From: Polytrichum commune | Lineage: Eukaryota; Streptophyta; Polytrichopsida; Polytrichales; Polytrichaceae | Assembly: GCA_950295325.1 (NCBI GenBank) | Contig: OX485807.1 | Coordinates: forward strand, 25,143,666-25,207,665 | Direction: 5' to 3' | Length of the DNA stretch: 64,000 nt | The notes under the pieces: generated by a model | Database searches by the model: none | The model's input: only the letters and a program-made list of their open reading frames with translations | Told to the model about the DNA's origin: nothing | Made by a program: the position numbers and the translations under genes | Part shown: positions 35,705-48,121 of the stretch, one piece after another | Numbering within the stretch: position 1 is the first letter of the stretch | How the letters are laid out: the number at the start of each line of letters is the position of its first letter

Positions 35705-35940
35705 TGTGTATGTTTAGTGCAGCACTCAATGCGTTCCACTCTGTTGCCTCCATCATTCCATGGCTGCCTGGATTTCCTGAGCTTCTCGACCTCTCCATGG
35801 AGCAAGGCGATTGCATCCAATCCCTCGTGGTGTAACTTATGTATGTATGTTCAATGCAGCCGCCGTTCATGCCTTCTACTCTGTTGCCTCGATGATTCCA
35901 TGGTTGGCTGACATTCCTAAGCTTCTGGAGCTCTGCACGG
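35705..35940 (+). repeat. imperfect tandem duplication, 140-bp period
   Basis: CTCTGTTGCCTC followed by CATCATTCCATGGCTG at 35739 recurs as CTCTGTTGCCTC and GATGATTCCATGGTTG at 35879. Similarity extends over roughly 95 bp per copy, from a TATGTTnAnTGCAGC-like start to an AAGCTTCT/GAGCTTCT-like end. It lies in the presumed promoter or leader of the RDR1-like gene. Confidence 0.8.
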
Positions 35941-36988
35941 ATGCTGCTTGAAGCTTCACACGTGGTCATCCGTTCGATTCCTGTAGGCAAGTCGATCGTG
36001 CAGCAAGGAGGTCAGACCCATTCTGAGATAATCATTACCATCGTCATTTTTGTGGTTTTGTTGCACTTAGTGATTGATTGCCGAGTTCCGGCGCTTTTAT
36101 ATTGAGGTTCGTTTCGCAGCAATGTCCGGGGAGAGTTTTGGGCATAATCGGCCGAGATCCTAGTGTTTTCAAGTCCAACCGGTTACATGTTGTGATCTTC
36201 CGGTCTTTCATTATCTATTCAAGGTATATGCCATAGATTCCTCTAAAATGATGGGTAATTATCCTGAAGTCTTGAACTTCAACCGGTTTTCTCTTAAACT
36301 CAATAGGCTCATCTGTACCTAGCGGTCGGTTCTCCCCGTTTTATTGCTTTGCAGCTCCAGTCGCAGAGGATCAAATGTCACGGAGACATATAGAGAGGAG
36401 GTCTGATTGAAGTTCTGCAGGATCTGTTCGACTAAAGACGATCGTAGTTGGTGCCTTGCAAATCCACACGAGGTTACTGTCAGAAAGTGCGTTTACACAC
36501 AACCACCGTTTGTGTGGTTGATGGTTGTAGTTTACTTAATTGGAACTTAATTTGGTTGTATTTTTGAGGTATAATGATAACGATAGAGAAGGTGCATTGA
36601 TGACAACTACAACCACAACTCCTCTTACTTGCCCTATTTCGATATCAGATGTACTTGGGAGTATGTCCAACAGTAATTATGTGTAAACGTGGTTGTGGTT
36701 GAAGGTAGCAGTAGTAGACACTCAATACCAATTACAGCAGAATTTTCGGAGTTCCAGGAGGAAGCTCAAAGGTCACTAGTACAGCTTAACCCTTTAAAGG
36801 CCAAGAAAGCCTCTGATCCGATGGCTTGTCGATCGAGAGTGGAGTGTTATGACGTCTGAACAATTCTACGATTTAAGCTCTGCGGTGTTGCCTTATGAAC
36901 GCTAACAATTGAATTTCAATCGGAGTGACGTGCTCTTAGATCAGGGTGAAGGGACGAATATCTTGAGAAGCTCGACACTGTGACGGCG

Positions 36989-39900
36989 ATGGAGGGACGT
37001 GCCAAGACGTTTGTGAATAATATTCCCTTTGCGGCGACTGTGACGGAATTGATCACATTTCTGGAGGCATCGATTGGGGCAGGCTCAATCTTCTCCGCCA
37101 AAATTAAGGTCGATAAGGAAAATGGGAAATCGATGGGCCAAGCGGTAGTGGCTTTTGAAGATCGAGACAGCGCTCTCAAAGCTGTAAATTTAGCTGAGTT
37201 TGGTACTCTACAGTTTCAGAACAAGAAGATTGTCGTAAAGCTGGTTGACAGAGACATCGTGCACAAGCCGAAGCACAACCTTATAACCGTTGAGCTCGGT
37301 AGTCTAGACTTGGGCTATATGAAGGCGGACACCACCATGCTCGTTTTGTGGTCATCGAGCTCCAAAGCAGTGACCACGGACGTCGATTTTAATAGCAGGA
37401 GAGTGAGATATACCCTAACTGTGAATGAAGCGACGCAGTACAAATTGGAATTTCACTTCGAGGACATCTTCTTCATCAACCCCACCGCCATACCAAAGAA
37501 TGGAAACTTTGCCCTCCTGATGCAGGTCTTGACGCAATACCCTAATGATGTCCCCTGATTTGCCTGCATTTCCTCAATTTTGTCGGTAAGTCTGCCTGCA
37601 TAGACAATGATGAGAAGTGTTCATGCTCATCGAGTCACCCTTGAGTAACTCACCAGGATTGCTACTTGTGCAGATCCAAAATCCACCGCGGGTTTTTCAA
37701 AGAGGATACCATGGGGACAATGAGGGCGCGATTCATGCGGACTTCCAGTTTAGTTTTTCCAAGGGAGCGAAGGAGGAGCCGTGGGCGAGAAGCACAGACT
37801 TCACACCGAACAGCTCCATAGGGCAGGCCTGGGCGTACCTGCTCGAGTGTCCAGACCTTAAACTAGCGGGGAAAAAGGATCTCTTTCAGAAACTCGCTGA
37901 TTTTAAGTTAGCGGAATACCCGCCGATCAATCCTCGAAGGGTGAATCTCCAATCTCCAATCTCCAATCTCTCAACGGTGACACGTCAGACGCTTGTGCCC
38001 ATAGTGGAGGCACCGGAGGACATGGGTATCGCATTTGAGCTCATATTCAAAGTGAATGAGCTCGTGCAGTATGGGAAATTGATCCCTGACGATCTGACCA
38101 GGGCATTTTACAGTATATTAAAGCCACGTTGCACTCCACATGAGTATGCAAAGCTTGGACTTCGTGAGATTTTGGAGCTGAAATCCGTTGTGTGTTGGAA
38201 TCCTGTGCGAGTTTTCTTCAACGCCGTGCTGAAACACCAAGCCAACAAAGTGCGAACCCCCATCTCCGGCTCCGTGAAGCTGGAACGAAGCTTACTGAGT
38301 GTGCACAGGCTCGCCATTACTCCCACCAAAGTTTACTGCTATGGCCCGGAGGTTGACCTCTCCAACCGAGTGACAAGAGAGTTCAAAGACAAGGTAGACA
38401 ACTTTCTTCGTGTGTCCTTCATTGAGGAAGATTGGGAGGAAACATCAGCCACCGCCCTCACCACAGGCTCCGACAAGGAGGTTTCCCGTGTTTATGATAG
38501 ATTCTTGCTGGTGATGCGCGAGGGAGTTAAGCTTGGAGGTAAAAACTATGAATTTCTGGCATTCTCCTCGAGTCAACTGCGTGAGCGATCTTTCTGGATG
38601 TTTGCCTCCACAGGGGACGTAACACCTGCATCTATTAGGGAATGGATGGGGAACTTTCTGAGCATCAGGAACGTAGCCCAGTGCGCTGCTCGCATGGGTC
38701 AATGCTTCTCATCTTCCACACCTACACTCGAGGTGCCTTCTCGAGAACTGGAACTCATTGACGATGTGGAGAGGGTGGATAGGAGGACATCTATAAAGTA
38801 TTGCTTCAGTGATGGGATAGGCAAAATCTCCGAAGACTTTGCCAAACAAGTCGGCCGCAAGTGTGGGCTCCGGCGAATGGGAGTGTCTATGGCGCCATCT
38901 GCTTTCCAGATCCGCTATGGTGGCTACAAGGGTGTGGTAGCGGTGGATCCATACTCACTATATAAGCTTTCACTGCGCCCAAGCATGCGGAAGTTCTCTT
39001 CCGAACATATTGGCCTTGAGGTTCTGGGCTGGGCTCAGTTCCTGCCTTGTTATCTGAACCGGCAGATCATCTCCCTGCTGTCCACACTTGGGATTGAAGA
39101 CCACGTTTTCGAAAATCTGCAAGAACGGGTGGTTGCTCAACTAGATGCCATGATAGAGGACCCTGTCGTGGCTCTCGAAGTTTTGCAGGTATCTCCTCCA
39201 GCCTAACATGTGAAGATGTCATGTTCGAAATGAGAATCTTTTAACATTATACAACTTACATGTTGTTCACATAGAACGAAGCTGTAGAAAGTGTATCCTA
39301 AACCCTAAACTTTAAACCTCTACAGCAGTTAAGAATTGACAGGTAGATTCCACAACAGTGGACTGTGGATGGAAGTCTAACGTGAAAACATAGTTTTCGA
39401 AGTTGGATGCTTCCGAGTTTTTTTGGAGCACCATAGGATCAAAGCATATTTATTATTACTCTACAGGTCATCCCCAGAAAGTTTCAGTATTTAATTTTAC
39501 ACAAGGTTGATGAGATCAGCATTTACAGAATCCTTACATTTGTCCCCGCCAGTCAGGCATCCAGCAAGTCAGTGCGTGCAGAAGTTACAAATTCTCAGAA
39601 AAGTTAATCTATGTATAGAAAAGGTACGGTCTTCCTCATTACGTTACTCTGGTCACACAAATTCTGAATCATCTGATGCAGGCAACACATTCAGGAGACT
39701 CACACCGAGCAATCAAGAAGATGCTCGAGATTGGTTATCATCCGGTTAAAGAGCCCTACCTGAAGAGCATGCTGAGTGCATTTCGAGCGTACCAGTTACT
39801 AAAATTGCGCACAAAAACCCACATCTTTGTTCCAACAGGGGCATTAGTTATGGGCTGCCTTGACGAGACAGCCGTGCTCAACTACGGGGAGGTGTTTCTC

Positions 39901-41633
39901 CAACTTACACCACCTTCAGCAAATTTTCACCAGCTGCAGGATGGGTTGGATGAGTATCCAAAAGAACTCCACGGAGAGGACAGTGATATAGTTGCAAGGG
40001 TGGTGACAGGACAAGTGGTGGTGGCAAAGAATCCATGTCTCCATCCTGGGGATGTCCGCGTTCTTCAGGCTGTCAATCACCCAGGCTTACGACACATGGT
40101 GAATTGCCTCGTGTTTCCACAGAAGGGCCGCAGGTGCTTAATTTCTTGACACATCATTCATCCTTTGAGCATTGCTTGGTGATTGTGAAACTGGCTTCAA
40201 AGCAGCAGTTAATCTAATATTCTGGACATTGGAAGTGCAGGCCACATCCCAACGAATGCTCCGGGAGTGATTTGGATGGGGATCTATATTTTGTGAGCTG
40301 GGATAGGTCTCTCATCCCACTCAATATGGAGGAGCCGATGGACTACACCCCTGCACCAAGGACAACACTAGACCATCCGGTTACTGTGGAAGCAAGTTTA
40401 ACTGCTCCTTTAAACCTTCTTTGCATCATTGATTCTACTATCATTAGTACTATATACTCCTGCAGCCCACGAAAGGTAACAAGGATGAGCAGTAATCCCT
40501 TTCAAAACCTTGTCTCCAGGTTTGGGTCAGTACCCGTGCTGGCCTGCATATTGATGACCGGTTACAAGATTATATCAAGGATATATAGAGTATGTAACAA
40601 TATTGTGTCTATGATTATATCTGTGCAGGAGCTGCAGGAATTTTTCCTAAACCATTGGCTCAATGACAACCTGGGGCAGATTTCGAATGCACATGTGGTC
40701 CACGCGGATCGCGAGCCACTAAAGGCCAGGAGTAAGAAGTGCATAGATCTTGCCAAATTATTTTCTATTGCTGTGGATTTCAGCAAAACAGGCGTACCTG
40801 CAGTCATAACCCATTCCCTCCGACCAACTGAATATCCTGATTTCATGGAGAAAGAGGATAAACCCACATACCGATCTCAGCGCGTGATCGGAAAGCTGTT
40901 CAGATCTGTGAAAGAGGCAGCAACTCAGAAAGTCCCGGACTTGGATTTGTCAGAAGAATCCATGTCCAAGTACTATGACCAGCAATTACAGGTTTCACCT
41001 TCTAAACCTCAAGCCTCAATGCGAGTCATACATAATATGTGGAGCTCGCCTCATTTGCGGGTTTTGACCAAACTGTGTCATGATATCCAATTTGGGAAGG
41101 GTATTGTGATTATTGAGGATTTGCAAACATATCCACTCGCTATTCAATCTCACCTCACAAGTTCATCTCTGCAGGTATTTGGTTTTGAGGATTACGTGGA
41201 AGAAGCCATTGCGTACAAAAACGAATATGATGTGAAGCTTATTGGACTAATGAACCAATATGGCATAGAGACTGAGGCCGAATTGATGGGTGGCAACATT
41301 TTACGGCTGTCACGGCATTTTCGAAGGCGGGTCGAGGAAGTCAAGAAAAGGATTCATTTAGCAGTTAACTTGCTGAAACGAGAAGCTCGTGCATGGTTCT
41401 TTGGTCAACAGGGCAATGAGGAGGAGGAGGAAGAAGAAGAAGAAGAAGAGCGCCGGGAAGTAGATCACTTTGCCAAGGCTTCCGCTTGGTATCATGTCAC
41501 CTATCACCCTGACTACTTCCATAAAAATGATCAATTTTCTGCGGCCACGAAGGTGAAGTTGCACCTCTTGAGCTTCCCTTGGGTAGTCAATGACATCCTT
41601 TTTGAGATCAAGGGAAATTACACTAGTAACTAG
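36989..41633 (+). CDS. RDR1: RNA-dependent RNA polymerase, RDR1-like (six exons)
   Basis: It makes double-stranded RNA from single-stranded templates in small-RNA silencing. Exons: 36989-37525, 37674-39188, 39682-40133, 40241-40391, 40629-40991 and 41175-41633, giving 1158 residues, close to the usual ~1100. All junctions keep frame (phases 0, 0, 2, 0, 0). Introns 1, 2, 3 and 5 are GT-AG; intron 4 is GC-AG. The N-terminus is an RRM-like domain (KTFVNNIPFAATVTELI, residues ~3-75). The RdRP core follows, with FLRVSFIEEDWEE, FSDGIGKIS, FQIRYGGYKGVVAVDP, VVAKNPCLHPGDVRVLQAV and the catalytic DLDGD at 845-849. DLDGD (not DFDGD) places it in the RDR1/2/6 class, and the overall match is best to RDR1. 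It ends with AKASAWYHVTYHPDY. A run of glutamates near residue 1090 is an insertion. No stop or frameshift is present, so it is probably functional. The ATG at 36989 (MEGRAKTF) is the first in frame. Confidence 0.93.
40392..40628 (+). other. GC-AG intron 4 of the RDR1-like gene
   Basis: The donor is GAA|GCAAGTTT and the acceptor CTGTGCAG|GAG. GCAAGT is the consensus of the minor GC-AG intron class. Splicing joins VTVE to ELQEFF, which fits RDR1 proteins exactly. No GT donor gives this join. The 237-bp intron is a multiple of three and has no in-frame stop, so retention would insert 79 residues. Confidence 0.8.
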
Positions 41634-43058
41634 GTTTATAGATCATAACATAATTGCAAGATGTTTGCGATAGTTTTGTGATGGTTTTGTGGGTATTGAA
41701 AATCCCGATATTGGTGTCAAATTCTCAAAAGTATTACAAAATTGTTATAAGTATATTGCAAATGCATTATTAGTTCGTTGATATATCATGAGCAAAAGTG
41801 ACGTTCAAATTATGTTGTACGTATGTTAAAAAATAGTTGCTAATAAAAAAAACATCTACATATTGTGCCCACCTTGCAATGGATTTTACAAAGGATTAGG
41901 AATATGTAACAATTGGTTTTGCAATAGGTTAGTAATTTGTAACACTTTATAAATGTTAAAAAATATTCTTCTATATGAAAGGAAGAATATTACATTGATA
42001 TATTGATTGCATTATATTTATTAATTATATTCATTTTCATTTTGGACATTTTATTATATACTGATTATGAATTATTTAATAAAACATTCTTCATTAATTA
42101 GAGATGTTTTTTTTGTCATATTTTCACAAGATTACATTCTGAATCAGAATATTGGTTGTATATAATCCACGTTCTTTATTGATGTTCTTGTAACATTAAA
42201 CAATTATTAAAAAAATTAAATTAAAAATGTATGAATAATATTTTTGATCAATTATTTCATCGATATTTAATTTTTTATCATATTAATTTATAATAAGTTA
42301 TTAACAAATGCCTACCCCATTCTATGTGGTTTTTGAATTTTTTAAATTTACATCATCCATAATTGTATTGTAAAGAAGGTGGAAAGTTGATGGTAAACAT
42401 TAAATTTATTTACTTTATTTTTGAATTACAAGTTAGCTATAAAATCATGTATTCAAATAAGTTTAATATCATAAGTAATATTGATATACATATGATTTTG
42501 CAATTTATAAAGTCACACATTTGATTAATACACAATATTATCTAAAATCATAATCATGTGGTAGAATCCAATTCAATACAAAACAAATATTTTATATTCA
42601 ATCAATAATGTTGATGACTGATCAACTAGCAAAGATGTGATCACTATCCATATACCAAGATTACAATTTGCAAATTTAATGTTTTGACATATTTGGATCT
42701 GATTTGGACTAAGGCCTAACTTGTTATCATACCCGACATCTGTAGTGAACTCAAAGCCACCTTCGAAGGTGCTCACACTCCTCTTTCTTTGCAAAAGTAG
42801 TTCAATGATGTCTAACCATTGTATGTTCCAGTTTGATCAATAATACAAATGCCTTAACATGAATAGAAATAATAAAGAAAATGTAAGATAGATAGATGCA
42901 ACTAGATTTGAAGTACAACATGCATAAAAAAAATACCAAATAAATAATTCACCTAACAACCAACTCACTACATAATTCATTAAGAAAACATTACGATCCA
43001 AAAATAATTATACATCATTGAAAAAAAATTGCAAAAAATAATCTCAAGTGGATTATAT

Positions 43059-43091
<33 letters not shown>

Positions 43092-44032
43092 CATATATGC
43101 TTATCTTTTTTGGCTATCAACAACTTAGGCACTTGGGACTCATCGCCTTCAAAATGCAAAGACCTCTTCTTATCGCAAAAGTAGGTGATCAAGGTAGTCT
43201 TTTTGTACCTTGCAATGCAATTCATGAAACACAAGAAATAAAATCAAGGGGATTTCACACTAGAGCTTGGAGGTCTATGACCATTAAATTCTAAAATCTC
43301 TCACTGGTAGAAAATGCTAAGATCTTCCCACTTCACTTTACACTAGAGCTTGAGGTCCTAAGGGACCAAAGAGGTTTGAATGGATGAAAAACTTCATGGA
43401 GTCCTCCATGGCATGCAATGGATAATGTTTCATGGTCTACCAAATTTTGAGTCAAGCCCACTTCAAAATAAATGCATACCACATTTGTTGTGTTCTAACA
43501 CTCTAGATTATTCATAAAAAATGAGATATTGTCTAATGACAAAATTATTACAACCACTATCATATAAATTACTGCTAGAAGAGATAGTGTTCCTTTGAAG
43601 CTTTAAGCATCTAAATACCCAAAGTGAGATTTGGAGGATAAACATGCATGTCAACAAGTTCTACCTACACTTGACTTCCATCAACTTCAAGGAATTTCTT
43701 CAAGCATCATGTTTTTGCCTTTTGTGCCCCATAACTAAGACCAAGTGTTGCTGCCATTGTCACCAATAATAATGCATTAGAGAATCAAAGTCTTTCACTA
43801 CTATGACCTTATCAACTAAAATGAGCCAAAATGTCCAATATGAGACAATCCGTACCTTTGGGAACGTGCATTGGGAACGTAGTTGACGAGCAAAATCCCG
43901 TGAATATACCTTAATTGACAATGTTTTTGGAACCACTTGATATAAAAACACATTGTTTCAAACATATTGGTTGATTCACCCGTTGTACCGGGGCACATAC
44001 TGCTGCAGAAACTACACCATAGAACGGGCCAA
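41634..44032. other. AT-rich spacer after the RDR1-like gene
   Basis: It holds the 3' flank of the RDR1-like gene and long AT-rich DNA. An (AT)n run occupies about 43053-43078. I see no gene or transposon protein here. Confidence 0.6.
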
Positions 44033-44751
44033 CCACGGGCGAAAGCCCGTGACCAAGGAACACCGCCCAACACATGCGGGAAAATTTCTATAACGAAAGC
44101 TTGACTAACCACAACACATGCACTACAGTAGGAGATATGCACTACAGACAGAGATATGCACTACAGTAGGAGATATGCACTACAGAAGCCTGACTGTCCA
44201 AAGGCAGATCAACACAATTGAGAAGCAATAAAGCGCTTGAGAGCAATTGTGCTCTAAAATCAGAGGTGAAATCATAGAAGCCTGTCGCCACTAAATTTTG
44301 GATAAAGAATGTTGCTACATCGCACCACGGGCGAAAGCCCGTGGCCAACCAGCACCACGCAAAACATGCAATTTTAATCCATAGCAATTGCCTAACTGTC
44401 CTAAACCAGACCAACACAACTAGAAGCATAGATGCGCATGACAACGTATATGTAATACATAAATCATTTGTCCAATCACATAAGCCATAAAAGACACTAA
44501 ATATTGAACAAGGTAGAGGGATAAATCTACGCCAGGACGAAAACCCGTCACAAACCAACACAATGTAAATCATGCACATTTTAAACCAACACAATGTAAA
44601 TCACACCAAAGATATGTGCACACAAAGAAGACACTACCATACACATGACTATATTTGTGTCCAAAAATTAATGGTTGAATCATAGATACCACAGTGGGCA
44701 CATCATATTGCAGAGAGTTAAAATATAAATGTACCACGGGCGAACGCCCGT
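44033..44751 (+). repeat. degenerate tandem array carrying hairpin repeats
   Basis: Four hairpin sites lie at 44033-44051 (loop GAAA), 44325-44344 (loop GAAA), about 44533-44549 (degenerate, GACGAAAACCCGTC) and 44734-44751 (loop GAAC). Spacing is about 290, 205 and 205 bp. Each is followed by related DNA (CCAACCAGCACCACGC..., ACCAACACAATG..., ACAACCGCTAATACAC...), so the hairpin is part of a larger decayed tandem repeat. Confidence 0.7.
44118..44190 (+). repeat. 19-bp tandem repeat, four copies
   Basis: ATGCACTACAGTAGGAGAT starts at 44118 and recurs at 44137, 44156 and 44175, with one copy reading CAGACAGAGAT. It sits between two hairpin sites. Confidence 0.9.
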
Positions 44752-44801
44752 AAACAACCGCTAATACACAGGCGTGTAAATCTATAATCATGAAGGTCCA
44801 C

Positions 44802-45295
44802 CTAAGCACAATAGGAGTATGAATCTTTAATCCTTTGCAATATCTTGTCATGGGGTTCTCTTTGAGCTGCAGCTTGTTGCTTGCGCTTTAGCTCTTCAAC
44901 ACGAAGCTTGTCATTCATCAGAACTGTGGCATCACGAAGTTGCTTCACCCTTGTAGCAATGTAATCAGACATTGATGATGTAGCCTTGGGAGAGCCGCAC
45001 TTCCAACATCCTGAACTACTTCCAGAACCCGTAGGCTCACTAGGGCGAGCGGTTTGGAGAGCAAGTTGTCTCTTCGCCCGAGGGTGCGGCATTGTGACCG
45101 GAGCTTCAACCGCAACCGCAATCGCGACATCACGTGATTGGAGCATATGTGCCTACAAGAACAACATAACGCAATATTATGAAAATCCCCAGGGATAAGA
45201 AACAAATGCAAATGGGCATTCAAATGGCAAATGAATTACCTTAGGACACGGTGACGACACTTCGGCGAAGTCCGCATCAGCATCTGCACCATGCT
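44802..45295 (-). CDS. two-exon small basic protein, start not found
   Basis: Minus-strand exons at about 45295-45242 (HGADADADFAEVSSPCPK, acceptor CCCGACAG, donor CCTAAG|GTAATT) and from about 45154 (acceptor CTTGTAG) to the stop at 44802, joined in frame as CPK-AHMLQSRDVAIAV. The product has a CWKCG zinc-ribbon-like pair, a basic stretch (PRAKRQLALQTARPSEP) and a Lys/Arg/Gln-rich helix near the C-terminus. The region upstream of 45295 shows no start codon I can join, so this may be the 3' end of a longer gene, possibly the composite gene upstream. I do not recognise the family. Confidence 0.4.
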
Positions 45296-45529
45296 GTCGG
45301 GATGGTGGAGTGGAAATATAATGCTTGGCACGTGTATGCAATGGGGAATGTTGTCAAGATAGTTGGATGTTATTGCATAGAAGAGGAACATTATGTGAAG
45401 CACCTTTGTTGGTCAGTGGAAACGTTGTGCAAATTCAGAAACAATTTATGATAGCACAAGGAGTCCCAAATTAAAAACCACAATAACAACTAGGCTGACG
45501 GTAAACGCAACAACTAGTCACAGTGCTTG

Positions 45530-45550
45530 CCACGGGCGAACGCCCGTGGG
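45530..45550 (+). repeat. hairpin repeat, loop GAAC
   Basis: CCACGGGC, loop GAAC, GCCCGTGGG. It is between the small minus-strand gene and the FCP1-like exon. Confidence 0.9.
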
Positions 45551-45756
45551 ACAATGACAGATGAACAACCAGTGATGCAAAGCAGTATAGTCGCATTAGA
45601 TATATTCATGTACATATGACTGTGCCGATACAACAACATTACATAACTTAGGATAAAAAACCAAAACAAATTCATGCATAGTGTGAGTTCCTCATTAGTC
45701 CAATATGCAGTACAAATTGAAAATATGTACACTTCGCCAGAACTTCCTTTGGCTGG

Positions 45757-46542
45757 CTACATTGGCATCTGCGCCGCTGGAATTCTACGATCCGTAGTCA
45801 CTTCTCTATGTCTAGCCAACGCATTCTTATATATCTGCGAATTTGGTAACTCTAGATTGAAGGGTCCCTGGCCTGATGGATAAGGGTTGCTCCCTACAAA
45901 ATCTGGAACATAAACTTGTGAAGTCAAAAGGTTCTGCAAGTAATTATGGAGAGTATCCAAGCTCTGGTTTGACAGAAAAGGGGGGGGGGGATTAATGTAA
46001 CTCCCTGAAGGGTTTGCTATGCACTTGTAAGGGGAGTCATCAACAAGCAATGTGGTTCTATGAGTGGGTGGCTTCGAATGCGGCAGGGGATGCATCCGAC
46101 TCCACTCAAAAAATGCGCAGAGGTCCTTGATGAAGAAGCTCAACTCAGCATTCACGGGACTGGGTAAACTCTTTCCGCGCTCATCGGCCAAAACTTGACA
46201 CATCTCCTGGCCGAATACATACTCAGGCTGCCTACAACCTTTGAAGAAGTATTGGACAATTGGCTTGAGATTCTTCAGAACCTTGGAGGACCAGATGACA
46301 ACATGGAAGTTTGAAAGCACAAAGCGCAAGAACCGTCCCAATCCCTTCCTGGGAATGACGGCACTATAAGGGAGAAATAGTGGAGCCACTTCCCCACTTA
46401 TTAACGGGCTATGTTGTGCATCAAGTGCCTTCCTGGTGTTGACATTGTCGCACTTTGCGTTCCTCACCAGAATCCCGTTCACATCCAGCACTAACCATAT
46501 CTTCTCTCTCCGGTGAACAACTGTACTTGGAGAGGTGGGGAT
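45757..46542 (-). other. FCP1/NIF-like phosphatase (HAD) domain exon
   Basis: This last exon of the composite gene reads IWLVLDVNGILVRNAKC (HAD motif I), then LGRFLRFVLSNFHVVIWSS (motif II), and TTLLVDDSPYKC ... SGSYINPP (motif III/IV). These match the C-terminal-domain phosphatase fold of FCP1, TIM50 and NLI-interacting factors. Motif I is DVNG, not DLDET, so the second Asp is Asn; plant FCP1-like proteins with LDVNGLL exist, and catalysis may be lost. The exon has no internal stop. Confidence 0.8.
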
Positions 46543-48121
46543 CTGGCGATGACAAAATCGAAAGTCATTCTAATGGATTCTCATCTAACGAAACAATATT
46601 ATGGTTAGATATAAGTATAGCATACATAAGAGGGCAAAGTAGCTACGCAATCAATTAGTTAGGCGAAATCTAGCAGAATCCCGTACCGTCACTGGCACTT
46701 GATCCTCCAATGAGCGACCTGAGACAAAATCCACAAACAAAGTTCATGAGTACGTAGGCAGAAATCATAGTGTAGACCTTTACTTGAATGAAATGTAAGC
46801 CAACCTCTATGAAGGTAAATATTATAGCATACCTTCAGCTCGAGGGCCCGGTGAACTTGAGGCAGCGTCGGGACGGACAGGGGAACTCGCACGATGATCA
46901 CGAGGGCTTGAGGACCCAGCAGCTCCAACATGGACTTCACGGACGGGAGATTCCTGTGCTCCGCTAATGTCAATAACCTCCAGCGTAGAGTCAACAACAC
47001 TCTGAGCTTGCCCAGCAGCGGCTCCCTGACCTTGACCTCGTCCTGGACGTTCTGGTGGGGCATCGAAGAATGTCCACCTCTTTCGCATTTTCTTCAACGA
47101 AGCAGCATGGAGGATATGCTTGAACTTCACAGCTGCACAAAACGCTGGCGTGGAGAGATACGCAAACATCTTGTGATAGTCATAGGACTTGTACATGTTG
47201 CTCAGGTTCAAGCGCACATTCTCCGGAACCTCCGACAAATACTTGTCCACGAAAGGCGCAAAATGGACCTTGTCCTTCTCATCTGACTCCTTGCCCTTGC
47301 CCTTGTCCTTGTCGGATGCGTTCGGTGGAGGTCTTGCCGCAAAAAGGGGGTGAGGATCATCAGCAAAGCTTAGTTTCACCCTGCTGTACCCAGGCTTGCC
47401 GTAGTCCTCGTCCTCCGAGTCGTCTGTCATATAATCGGCAAACGTTCCCCGAACACGATATGGAACAGGGTCTTTCACCTTAACCCGCACATCCATATCA
47501 ACACGTCTCTGGGGCATATCATCATCGCTGTCCAGGCAAATGACCTCTGTCCGGATGACCGTCTCTTTTTCTCCTGAAGCCGAAGCAGCTGCAGGTTCCT
47601 CCTCAACCGCGGCTACAGAGGGCTCCACATTTGGACGCGCTTGTCCTAGGACCTCTAGAACCGCCGCAGCAACCTCTTCCACAGGTGAGGACACGTTCAA
47701 ATCTGATCTCTCCCCACTCACCAATTGGGTATCCATGATAGTATCGATTACATCATCAACATTGTCAACCTCACCTTCATGAACAGCGCCAGTCTCGCCC
47801 TCGTCATCGCGGCTAGATTGTCTTATATCCTCCGAAGAGCGAGATGCTTCTCCACCCCTAGGAGCTCGCAGAGATTTTCGTCGGATAGCCTTAACCTTCT
47901 TTCGAGCAACCGGCTTCGATGTAAACCTTGGAGCATGTATCTCATGTTCCCGAGTATCACTTGGCGTTTGCTCTTCTCCGATTTCCTCATGCTCCCGACT
48001 TTGTCGGGAAGCCTCAAACGGCTGAAATCCGCGCCCCGGAGTTGGCGGGATACCAGATGTATATGATGACCCAGGGGGCTGAAGGCTCCTCTCTGAGGGA
48101 CCTCCCTCTCCCTCAACAGGC

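Noticed and set aside
36980-36988. Earlier non-ATG start of the RDR1-like protein
   Set aside because: It would begin at GTG; the first in-frame ATG at 36989 begins MEGRAKTF and matches the family N-terminus.
40450-40490. Cryptic exon in RDR1 intron 4 (CTCCTGCAG ... AAAGGTAAC)
   Set aside because: The encoded residues do not occur in RDR1 proteins, and direct joining VTVE-ELQEFF fits.
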